Source of the DNA: an uncultured Bacilli bacterium
Lineage (GTDB): Bacteria > Bacillota_I > Bacilli_A > RF39 > UBA660
Assembly (NCBI GenBank): GCA_934157235.1
Contig: CAKPHH010000005.1
Span: 1 to 64,000, forward strand
Direction: 5' to 3'
Length of the DNA: 64,000 nucleotides
A model generated the notes under the pieces. It ran no database searches, was not told the DNA's origin, and saw only the letters and a program-made list of their open reading frames with translations. Positions 36,303 to 43,741 of the stretch are shown here, one piece after another (the stretch's first letter is position 1; each line of letters starts with the position of its first letter). The translations under genes and the position numbers were made by a program.

Positions 36303-36803
36303 ATGAATAAAGGAATGTTAACAGTAGGTATAATTGTATTAGCCTTAATGGGACTATTACTAATAAACCTAATTTCAAATTATTCAACAGGTAGTGAACT
36401 AGATTACTACTTAGTAAAAGAAACAGTTGAAGCTTCTATAGAAGATGCTATCGATGTAAAATATTATCGTGATAATGGAGCAATCCGTATGGATAAAGAC
36501 AAATTCGTTGAAAGCTTCTTAAGAAGATTTGCTGATAGTGTTGATAATACTAGAAACTATCGTGTAAGTATCTATGATTTAAACGAAGTACCACCAAAGG
36601 TAAGCGTTAAAGTAGATTCAGCTACCGTATTAAGCTTTGATGGTCAAAACTTACTATTATCAACAAGTGTTGATTCCATTGTAGAGTCAACTAAAAAATA
36701 TGATACCTATTTAACTCATGCCTATAATGACGATGATAGTGAAATAGGGAAACCAATCATAAAAGATTCTACAGATACGGCTTCAACAACATATACAAAT
36801 TAA
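36303..36803 (+). CDS. 166-aa membrane-anchored protein, twin copy 2
   Basis: The protein is identical to that at 28862. The two DNA copies differ at only seven positions in 501, all synonymous. Similarity stops a few bases after the stop codon and at the ribosome site upstream (GGAGG-TAATATATG is shared). The gene is 12 bp after the Cys-rich paralogue B and 20 bp before the CpaB-like gene, linking the surface proteins to the secretion genes. Confidence 0.82.
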   Translation: MNKGMLTVGIIVLALMGLLLINLISNYSTGSELDYYLVKETVEASIEDAIDVKYYRDNGAIRMDKDKFVESFLRRFADSVDNTRNYRVSIYDLNEVPPKVSVKVDSATVLSFDGQNLLLSTSVDSIVESTKKYDTYLTHAYNDDDSEIGKPIIKDSTDTASTTYTN

Positions 36804-36823
36804 AGAGAAGGAGAGAAAGTAAA

Positions 36824-37630
36824 ATGGGGAATGCGACTAATGGTATTAAGAAAATTTTACAAAACAAAAACACAGTAACTGTAATTGGTGTAGTAGTAGC
36901 AGTATTAGTATTGTATATAGGCTATAACATGCGTGTTAAAAGTGCAATCAATCCTATAACTGTTCCTTATGCCAAAGAACTAATCAAAGGTGGAACACAA
37001 ATAACTGAAGACAAAGTAGGAACAATTCAAGTTCCACCATCAATGCTAAAAGGAAATGTACTTACAAATCAATCACAAGTAATTGACAAGTATGCTCGTC
37101 CTGATAGTATTATTCCAGAAGGAAGTTTATTCTACTCAACAGCTGTAGTAGAAGAAGGACAATTGCCAAATAGTATTATTATGAAATATCCAAAAGGATA
37201 CGTATTATACAATATGGCTGTTACAACACAATCAACATATGGTAACTCAATATATCCAGAAAACTATATTGATATTTACTTAAAAATTGTAAATAAAGTA
37301 TCAGAAGATCAAAAAGATGATAAAAATGCTGATAAAATAAGATTAGGAAAACTAATTGAGAACGTAAAAGTTTTAGCAGTAAAAGATGCCTCTGGACAAC
37401 CAGTATTTGCTAATCTAGATGAACAAAGAACTCCAGCTATGATTGTCTTTGCTGTACCAGAAGAATATTACATTATTTTAAAGAAAACTGAATATTTAAG
37501 AAATTATGAAACAACATTGATCCCAGTACCAACAAATGAAAGTTTATCTGATAAACCTGGTAAACTAAATATAAGTAATGAAGGATTAGTAAAATTCATT
37601 AATGAAGTAACAGTAACAGATGAACAATAA
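36824..37630 (+). CDS. cpaB: CpaB/RcpC-like SAF-domain pilus assembly protein
   Basis: A 268-aa protein with an N-terminal membrane anchor (about residues 18-35) and a SAF-type beta-clip domain (VPYAKELIKGGTQITEDKV...YARPDSIIPEGSLFYSTAVV, about 45-115), then a domain typical of Tad-locus CpaB/RcpC. In Tad systems this protein is needed for pilus assembly and may bind peptidoglycan. It is the first gene of the Tad set and follows GAAGGAGAG. The next gene is the TadA ATPase, the usual order. Confidence 0.85.
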   Translation: MGNATNGIKKILQNKNTVTVIGVVVAVLVLYIGYNMRVKSAINPITVPYAKELIKGGTQITEDKVGTIQVPPSMLKGNVLTNQSQVIDKYARPDSIIPEGSLFYSTAVVEEGQLPNSIIMKYPKGYVLYNMAVTTQSTYGNSIYPENYIDIYLKIVNKVSEDQKDDKNADKIRLGKLIENVKVLAVKDASGQPVFANLDEQRTPAMIVFAVPEEYYIILKKTEYLRNYETTLIPVPTNESLSDKPGKLNISNEGLVKFINEVTVTDEQ

Positions 37631-37660
37631 TAATAAAAGATAGAAAGAGTGGATGGTTAG

Positions 37661-39274
37661 ATGAACGAGAATATTTTTGATAAATTAGACTTTGGACCTT
37701 TAAAATCACTGTTAGAAAATGATGACATTACCGATATATCTTATGATAATAACGGACAAATATGGATTCGTTCTCTAACACAAGGTTCCATTAGAGTAGA
37801 AGTAAATGGAGCAACTCCTGAATTTATAGAGAAGTTAGCTTTCCAATGTTCCAACGTCATGGGAACAACTTTTAATAATGCTAAACCTTTTCTAGATGCT
37901 GAATCTGCTGAATTACGTTTAAACTTCGTACACCCATCAATCGCAACTAATGGTATTGCTATGGTTATTCGTAAAACTCCAGCTAAAATCAGATTGGAAA
38001 AAGAAAAATTATTAAAAGAAGATTACTTCACTCAAGATATACATGACATTTTAATTAAATGTGTTGAAGGACACTGTAACATAATTGTTTCTGGTGAAAC
38101 TGGTTCAGGTAAAACTGAGTTTGTAAAATACCTTGCTAGTCATACCAAAACAAATGAAAAAATAATTACTATAGAAGATACTCTAGAATTACATTTGGAT
38201 AAGATTTTTCCACAAAGAGATATAGTTGCTATGAAAACAAATAATGTTGCTAGTTATACAGACGTATTAGTAACATGTATGCGTCAGAATCCCAAATGGA
38301 TTCTACTATCAGAAGTTCGTAGTGCTGAGGCTGTTTCTGCCGTAAGAAACTCAATTTCATCAGGACACAACATCTTATCAACAATCCATGCTGATAAAGC
38401 TTCTGCTATACCTTATCGTTTATACAGTTTGATGGAAACAGACTTAGATGTTAACCAATTCCTATCAACTATATATCGTTATATCCAATTAGGTGTTCAT
38501 ATAAGAGCTTATTATAGTAAAGAAAGAGGTCAATTCCATCGTGAAGTAGATGAAGTTACTGAATTCTATGTTGATGAGAACAATCAACCTCAAAGTAGAG
38601 TAATTTATCAAAAAGTATTTGGTAAAGAACCATTCTTAAGAAAACCAAGTAAACATTTAATTGAATACTTAGAAAATCAAAATATTGATATAAATTCTGT
38701 TGCTAGTCACATGGCTGATGATTTCCCATTTAATGCTGATGTTGATTCAAATAAAGAAACACCAACTGTAGAGGAAACTCCAGTAGCTGTTCAACCAAAC
38801 GTATCTACAGAAACACCTGCTCCAGCACCACAAGTACAACCAGACACTGTAGAAACACCAAGTGTAGTAGAAGCTACTAAGCCTGAAGTTGCAGCTTCAC
38901 CAATTGTACCAAAAGTAGAAGTACCAAGTGTTGCTCCAACTGACAAAGTAGCTTTACCAACAATTCAACCAACACCAGTTCCAGTTGTAGAACCAAGCGT
39001 AATGCCAACTGTCGTTCAAAAAGAAGTTACACCTAGCCCAGTAGTTCCATTACAACCAACCGCAGAAACTCCTGTAGTACCTGTTCAAGAAGTAGCACCA
39101 ATTGCTCCAAACAAAGTACCAACAACACAAGCACCAGAACAGTCATTTGTACTACCACCAATCAAAACAGAAGTTCAACAACCGGTACAACAACCAATCA
39201 ATAATCAAGTTGAATTACAAACCCTAGCGACTTCACCTGTGAAATTACCAACTTTAGAGAGTAATCAACAATAA
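37661..39274 (+). CDS. tadA: TadA/CpaF-type secretion ATPase with Pro-rich tail
   Basis: A 537-aa hexameric motor ATPase of the VirB11/PilT superfamily. The N-terminal domain (1-120) leads to Walker A SGETGSGKTEF (about residues 145-155), the Asp box ITIEDTLEL, and RQNPKWILLSEVRSAEA (Walker B) with SGHNILSTIHAD (His box). The core ends near residue 335. A tail of about 200 residues follows, almost all Pro, Val, Thr, Gln and Ala (VETPSVVEATKP, PTPVPVVEP), likely disordered; such a tail is not part of the usual family. It powers assembly or transfer through TadB/TadC. Confidence 0.93.
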   Translation: MNENIFDKLDFGPLKSLLENDDITDISYDNNGQIWIRSLTQGSIRVEVNGATPEFIEKLAFQCSNVMGTTFNNAKPFLDAESAELRLNFVHPSIATNGIAMVIRKTPAKIRLEKEKLLKEDYFTQDIHDILIKCVEGHCNIIVSGETGSGKTEFVKYLASHTKTNEKIITIEDTLELHLDKIFPQRDIVAMKTNNVASYTDVLVTCMRQNPKWILLSEVRSAEAVSAVRNSISSGHNILSTIHADKASAIPYRLYSLMETDLDVNQFLSTIYRYIQLGVHIRAYYSKERGQFHREVDEVTEFYVDENNQPQSRVIYQKVFGKEPFLRKPSKHLIEYLENQNIDINSVASHMADDFPFNADVDSNKETPTVEETPVAVQPNVSTETPAPAPQVQPDTVETPSVVEATKPEVAASPIVPKVEVPSVAPTDKVALPTIQPTPVPVVEPSVMPTVVQKEVTPSPVVPLQPTAETPVVPVQEVAPIAPNKVPTTQAPEQSFVLPPIKTEVQQPVQQPINNQVELQTLATSPVKLPTLESNQQ

Positions 39275-39301
39275 AAAAATCAATAAAAAGGAGTAATAAA
39301 T

Positions 39302-40204
39302 ATGTATATTGAAGAGTTATTAATATTAATAGTTATTGCTGTAGGAATCGTAGGATATCGTAATTACAAAGGCCAAAATCTTGGTAAGTTTGTTACAGTC
39401 CAAGTCCAACAGATGTATGATAGATTTGCTCCTTATTCATTTAAAGTAGTAAGAGAAAAAACAAAAGAATTAGGTCAAGAATATACTGCTAAACAATATA
39501 CAGTACAAGTTGTAGCAATGTCTATATTTGCTGGAGTAGTAACATATTTATATTTCTACAACCTTGTAATCTGTTTAGTTTATATAGTAGCAGTTATTGC
39601 CTTTGTTCCTTACTTATCATATTTAAGATGTAAAAGAGTATATAGTGAATTTATCTTTGAACAAATTCAAGTATATACTTCAAACGTTATCATGGAATTT
39701 GCTACAACACAAAGTTTCGTTAAAGCTCTAGAGGGAGTTAGAAACTCTGGAATCTTAGAAGACCCTGTCAAAAGTGATGTCGACTACATGATAGACTTAG
39801 CTTATAAAAATGGTAGTATTGATGAATCGCTTGCCCATATGAGTAGAAACTACCCATACTACATTGTAAAGAACATGCACCAATTATTCTTACAAATTAC
39901 TAAAGAAGGTGCCAGAAACTCTGCTGATTCTCTTGATAACATGCAACTAGATATCGATATGTTAGTTGAAAGTGTTTATAGAGACCGTATTGAAAGAGCA
40001 GCTTTCCACAAATCATTCCTACAATTCGGTATTATGTTATACCTAATGGTTATGCTTGTTCAATACTTACTAGGTAGGGAAACCTACATCATCCTTTTAA
40101 AAAGATGGTACATAAAAGCCCTATTACATGGTGTACTAATCATCAATACATATTTCTTATTAAAAGGAGAAAAATATTATAATGAGAATGTAGGTGCTGA
40201 ATAA
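39302..40204 (+). CDS. tadB: TadB-like inner-membrane platform protein
   Basis: A 300-aa protein with an N-terminal membrane segment, a pair of helices at about 78-115, a type II secretion F domain (FEQIQVYTSNVIMEFATTQSFVKALEGVRNSG...MIDLAYKNGSIDESLAHMSRNYPYYIVKNMHQLFLQI, about 118-205), and two C-terminal helices. TadB and TadC form the membrane platform driven by TadA. It overlaps tadC by one base (TAATG), so their levels are coupled. Confidence 0.87.
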   Translation: MYIEELLILIVIAVGIVGYRNYKGQNLGKFVTVQVQQMYDRFAPYSFKVVREKTKELGQEYTAKQYTVQVVAMSIFAGVVTYLYFYNLVICLVYIVAVIAFVPYLSYLRCKRVYSEFIFEQIQVYTSNVIMEFATTQSFVKALEGVRNSGILEDPVKSDVDYMIDLAYKNGSIDESLAHMSRNYPYYIVKNMHQLFLQITKEGARNSADSLDNMQLDIDMLVESVYRDRIERAAFHKSFLQFGIMLYLMVMLVQYLLGRETYIILLKRWYIKALLHGVLIINTYFLLKGEKYYNENVGAE

Positions 40205-41016
40205 TGGAAGCGTTAATAGTAGGAGCAATCATAATTGGAATTTTATTCTATAATGGAACAATAGATAAAAAGAAATTTATGATTGATAATGAAAAATATT
40301 TACAAGCCTTAAGAGAAGATGATTATACCTTCTTAGTATACGCTAAGTATGGTGAAGATGTTGATGTTGATCAACTTTACATGAAAAGATGCACAAATGC
40401 TATTACTATATTTTTAGTAGTCTTAGCCTTAACATCAACATCAGGAAGTACAACCGGAAGCTTATTTAATCCACAATTCTTCCTAAACTTAGTATTATCC
40501 ATAGTAGTAGGTGTTGTAGGGTTTAAAATACCTTATATGCAATTAAAAAGCTTCTATAAAACACATTTACATGAAATAGATATAATGTTACCTTACTATT
40601 TAAAGAGTTTGGAAATCTTAATTCAACACTATACAGTACCAGTAGCATTAGGTAAATCAATAGATGATGCTCCTGATATATTTAAACCAGGATTAAGAGA
40701 ATTAATAAACAAAATAAATTCTGGTGATTCTAGCATTGATCCATATATGGATTTTGCTAATACTTATCCCGTTCGTGATTCTATGCGTATGATGCGTTTA
40801 TTATATAGACTTGGTCTAGGTTCACAAGAGAAAAAACAAGAAAGATTAATGATGTTTTCTAGAACAGTATCTAATCTACAAAATAAAGCTCGTGAAACTA
40901 AATATAAAGAACGTCTAAATCATATGGAAAGCCAAACTATGGTTATGTTAGTCGTAACCGGAATTGGTGTCATGCTAATCATATTAATATCAATGATGAT
41001 GATGTTTAGTATGTAA
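40204..41016 (+). CDS. tadC: TadC-like inner-membrane platform protein
   Basis: A 270-aa protein, the partner of TadB. Membrane segments lie near residues 4-16, 68-84, 95-115 and 245-268. The type II secretion F domain is about residues 125-225 (HEIDIMLPYYLKSLEILIQHYTVPVALGKSIDDAP; MRMMRLLYRLGLGSQEKKQERLMMFSRTVSNLQ). It starts on the last base of tadB. A strong promoter follows its stop, so the pilin unit is separately controlled. Confidence 0.85.
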   Translation: MEALIVGAIIIGILFYNGTIDKKKFMIDNEKYLQALREDDYTFLVYAKYGEDVDVDQLYMKRCTNAITIFLVVLALTSTSGSTTGSLFNPQFFLNLVLSIVVGVVGFKIPYMQLKSFYKTHLHEIDIMLPYYLKSLEILIQHYTVPVALGKSIDDAPDIFKPGLRELINKINSGDSSIDPYMDFANTYPVRDSMRMMRLLYRLGLGSQEKKQERLMMFSRTVSNLQNKARETKYKERLNHMESQTMVMLVVTGIGVMLIILISMMMMFSM

Positions 41017-41021
41017 AAATA

Positions 41022-41050
41022 TTGATAAACAAAGTCTGATTTGTTATAAT
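41022..41050 (+). promoter_or_regulatory. promoter of the small pilin-like gene
   Basis: TTGATA (41022-41027), a 17-base spacer ending in TGT, and consensus TATAAT (41045-41050). It allows higher expression of the small subunit than of the upstream ATPase and platform genes. Confidence 0.8.
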
Positions 41051-41085
41051 AAAATTGTAATGATAGAAAGGAGATGCATATATAA

Positions 41086-41256
41086 ATGAAAGCAGCAACA
41101 GGTGAATTAAATTTAACAGTAATTACATTAATCGCAATCGCAGCTGTAATTGGTTTTTTCTGGGCTATGTGGCCAAATATCAAAAGTTCCATTAATTCAC
41201 AATGGGGTAATATCAGTGGCGATTATAAAGGCATGATTGTTATGGAAAGAAGATAA
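41086..41256 (+). CDS. small pilin-like protein (56 aa)
   Basis: A 56-aa protein with a very short N terminus (MKAATGELN), a long hydrophobic helix (about residues 10-29, LTVITLIAIAAVIGFFWAMWP) and a short polar tail. Its size and position, after tadC and before a TadE-like gene, are those of a Flp-type major pilin. The sequence lacks the classic Gly/Glu5 cleavage signature, so processing is uncertain; a cut after Gly6 would leave Glu1. It has a strong ribosome site (GAAAGGAGA) and its own promoter. It is short and easily missed by gene finders. Confidence 0.75.
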   Translation: MKAATGELNLTVITLIAIAAVIGFFWAMWPNIKSSINSQWGNISGDYKGMIVMERR

Positions 41257-41276
41257 ATAAAAAGAGGTGATTAGCT

Positions 41277-41732
41277 ATGCGTGATGCGTTTGGTGGACTA
41301 ATGAATATTATAATTATTGTTGTGTTTCTAGTGATAGTATCTGGTTACTTAGCATTTAATGTTACTTATACCAAAGCTTTCCGCGTAAAAAATAAGATAA
41401 TCACTACAATTGAACAATATGAAGGAAATTGTGGTAATGAATCTAGTGCTTGTGATAAAGAAATATTAAATTATATGAAAGAATTAGGATATAGTCCTGA
41501 AACAACATTAAATATTGAAGGATATGAGTGTAAGAATGGTTATTGCATAAAACGTATAGAGCCAGAACGTTCCGTTAATGCTGTTGATGACCAAGAGAAG
41601 AAAGTTTACTATAAAGTAGTAACTGCTATCTCAATTGATATTCCAATCATAAACAAGATAATGCCACAATTAAAAATATTTCAAGTGTCAGGTACAACAA
41701 AACAATTCGTACCAACATCATCAGGTAGGTAG
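41277..41732 (+). CDS. TadE/TadF-like pseudopilin candidate
   Basis: A 151-aa protein with a six-residue leader, a hydrophobic helix at about residues 8-30 (LMNIIIIVVFLVIVSGYLAFNV) and an extracellular domain with four Cys in pairs (NCGNESSACDKE; YECKNGYCIKR). The gene position and topology fit TadE/TadF minor pilins, but conserved residues of those families are not clear. It follows the small pilin by 20 bp, after AGAGGTGAT. Confidence 0.65.
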   Translation: MRDAFGGLMNIIIIVVFLVIVSGYLAFNVTYTKAFRVKNKIITTIEQYEGNCGNESSACDKEILNYMKELGYSPETTLNIEGYECKNGYCIKRIEPERSVNAVDDQEKKVYYKVVTAISIDIPIINKIMPQLKIFQVSGTTKQFVPTSSGR

Positions 41733-41740
41733 GAAGAAGT

Positions 41741-42733
41741 ATGAATGTAATCATAGCAAATGAACAACAACAAAAACTTTCTAATTTGGACATAGATATC
41801 ATAAAAACAATTACTGGTAGCTATGAATCCCGTGAAATAGTTGGCATGTTCAAAGACTTTTTCTTTAACAAAATAATTTTAGATGTTACAGCAATCAAAG
41901 AATATGATAATCCTAATAACTATCAAATTATTAGTCAGCAATTAGATCCTGATAAAGTAATACTCTTTATCCCAGAAAATTCTAAATTGTGTACATCAAT
42001 ATTTCTTTCAAAATTAATTTCCTTTGGTTTATATAATTTTACAACTAATATTGATGGAGTAAAGTATCTTTTAGAAAGACCTAATACCTACGAAGATGTT
42101 GAAGCCCTACAACATACAGTAAGGCCTGTCGTTGTATCTGGAACTGGTGATTTAGGAGAAAATAAAACTTCAACTGTAATCGGATTTAGAAGTATAACTG
42201 ATAACGCAGGTGCAACAACTCTAATTTATATGCTAAAAAATGAATTGGAGGCAGCCTTAAATGCTATTGTAGTTGCTATTGAAGTTGATAAAAAAGATTT
42301 TGCCTACTTTAATAGTAAAAATATGATATCAGTAAAAAAAGATGATCTAAAAGATATAATTGCTCAAAATACTCAAGCACAAGTTATATTAGTAGATTTA
42401 AATTCATATCCTCATGATGAAGTCTGCCAAGAAGTATTTTATTTAGTAGAACCAAGTATCATGAAACTAAATAAAACAATAGTAAAAGAGCCTACTATAT
42501 TTAGTAGAATAAAAAGTAAAAATATAATCTTAATGAAAAGCTTATTATCAAGCAAAGATATTTCCGACTTCGAGTTAGAAACAGGCCTAAAAGTATTTTA
42601 TAATATGCCACCATTAGATGAAAGACAAAGAAATGGTGCTATTAATGACTTTTTAGGAAGATTAGGTTTATTAACCTTATCTGAACCCGATAATACAGAT
42701 TCTGGTCGTGTATTTGGATTATTTAGAAGATAA
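41741..42733 (+). CDS. TadZ/CpaE-like protein with degenerate P-loop
   Basis: A 330-aa soluble protein. Its first 120 or so residues resemble an atypical receiver domain. The second part resembles the MinD/ParA-like domain of TadZ/CpaE, which places Tad machines at cell poles. The deviant Walker A is altered: the region after TVIGFRSITD reads NAGATT, so both signature lysines are missing. The later strands (IVVAIEVDKKD; VILVDLNSYP) are kept. It is probably a non-hydrolysing targeting protein. It starts 8 bp after the TadE-like gene. Confidence 0.65.
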   Translation: MNVIIANEQQQKLSNLDIDIIKTITGSYESREIVGMFKDFFFNKIILDVTAIKEYDNPNNYQIISQQLDPDKVILFIPENSKLCTSIFLSKLISFGLYNFTTNIDGVKYLLERPNTYEDVEALQHTVRPVVVSGTGDLGENKTSTVIGFRSITDNAGATTLIYMLKNELEAALNAIVVAIEVDKKDFAYFNSKNMISVKKDDLKDIIAQNTQAQVILVDLNSYPHDEVCQEVFYLVEPSIMKLNKTIVKEPTIFSRIKSKNIILMKSLLSSKDISDFELETGLKVFYNMPPLDERQRNGAINDFLGRLGLLTLSEPDNTDSGRVFGLFRR

Positions 42734-42736
42734 GAA

Positions 42737-42765
42737 TTGACAAATAAGTGTTAATAGGCTATGAT
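42737..42765 (+). promoter_or_regulatory. promoter of the first VirB2-like gene
   Basis: Consensus TTGACA (42737-42742), a 17-base spacer, and TATGAT (42760-42765), just after the TadZ-like stop. Confidence 0.8.
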
Positions 42766-42788
42766 ATTTATAGCAAAGGAGAGGTATT

Positions 42789-43142
42789 ATGATAGCAAAA
42801 GTTGGTCAAGCAGGTGGCGTTTGTGAAGGTCTAGATCCAGTAATCAAAATTATTAAACATGGTATTTTAAAATATGTTTGTATTTTAATTCCAGTTGGAT
42901 TAATTTTATTTGGATTAGGTGATCTAGGTAAAGCGGTTATTGCAAGTGATGAAAAAGAAGTAAAAGCAGCTCAATCAAGATTAATAAAAAGAGTAGTTTA
43001 TGCTATTTTAGTTTTCTTAGTACCACAACTAGTTACATTAGTAATGAATGTAGTTGCAATTGGTGCTGATAAAGATGATCAATCAATTAATACACAGAGT
43101 TGGGCTAATTGCTGGAACAATGCATATATAATAAATAAATAG
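42789..43142 (+). CDS. VirB2-like small membrane protein, candidate 1
   Basis: A 117-aa protein with two main membrane helices (about residues 27-50, ILKYVCILIPVGLILFGLGDLGKAVI, and 68-90, VVYAILVFLVPQLVTLVMNVVAI) separated by a charged loop (SDEKEVKAAQSRLIKR). This is the topology of VirB2/TrbC pilin-type subunits of type IV secretion systems. The Cys pattern (two near the N terminus, one near the end) may form a disulfide. The 43211 product shares the loop and helix pattern. It has its own promoter and terminator, as expected for an abundant subunit. Confidence 0.65.
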   Translation: MIAKVGQAGGVCEGLDPVIKIIKHGILKYVCILIPVGLILFGLGDLGKAVIASDEKEVKAAQSRLIKRVVYAILVFLVPQLVTLVMNVVAIGADKDDQSINTQSWANCWNNAYIINK

Positions 43143-43166
43143 CAAATAATTGCTATTTTTTTTTTC
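43137..43166 (+). terminator. intrinsic terminator
   Basis: A 9-bp stem (AAATAGCAA / TTGCTATTT) with an ATAA loop and a long T-run, overlapping the stop of the VirB2-like gene. Confidence 0.88.
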
Positions 43167-43183
43167 TTTTGATATACTTATTG

Positions 43184-43192
43184 TGTTATAAT
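43184..43192 (+). promoter_or_regulatory. extended -10 promoter of the second VirB2-like gene
   Basis: TGTTATAAT, a consensus extended -10, 19 bp before the start. No good -35 is visible at the right distance. Confidence 0.5.
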
Positions 43193-43210
43193 GTATTTGG
43201 AGTGATCTTT

Positions 43211-43726
43211 ATGAAAAAAGGAACTACTTTTTGTTTCTTATTACTAATAGGACTAATAATGTTTAGTTCTTTTAGTGTATCAGCAAAAAGTTTAGTAACA
43301 AACGATATAAAAATTAATGATTATGCACAAGTTGCTGCTAAAAAAACTACGACAACAAATGGTAAAACAACGACAGCGAACAATAAAAAGTCGGAATTTG
43401 AAAACAATGAAATGATTTGTGAGGGTGACGGTGCTAATGCCATACTTGGTAGTACCGAAGATCCAAATTCAGTAGCCTGGTTAATACAAGAAATTATGAA
43501 TTATTTGAAAGTCATTGGACCATTTTTAATACTTATTTTAAGTAGTGTTGAATTTGTAAGAGCAATATTAACTTCAGATGATGAAAGTCTAGCTAAAGCT
43601 CAAAAAAACTTAATAACAAGATTGATTTTAGCCGCAGCATTATTCTTGCTACCAGACTTAATAATGGTAGTATTAAATGTATTTGGAATAACAACAAATG
43701 AAGTCTGCGTATTTAAATATAAGTAA
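43211..43726 (+). CDS. VirB2-like membrane protein with signal peptide, candidate 2
   Basis: A 171-aa protein with a signal peptide (about residues 1-27, ending VSA-KS), a low-complexity Thr/Lys/Asn stretch (KKTTTTNGKTTTANNKK), and two membrane helices at about 102-125 and 143-163. The segment FVRAILTSDDESLAKAQKNLITRL matches the loop of the 42789 product, so the two are paralogous. It follows the promoter at 43187 and leads the VirB6-VirB4 genes. Cleavage would leave a two-helix subunit like processed VirB2. The start at 43211 follows GGAGTGAT. Confidence 0.65.
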   Translation: MKKGTTFCFLLLIGLIMFSSFSVSAKSLVTNDIKINDYAQVAAKKTTTTNGKTTTANNKKSEFENNEMICEGDGANAILGSTEDPNSVAWLIQEIMNYLKVIGPFLILILSSVEFVRAILTSDDESLAKAQKNLITRLILAAALFLLPDLIMVVLNVFGITTNEVCVFKYK

Positions 43727-43741
43727 AAGAGGTGATAATAA

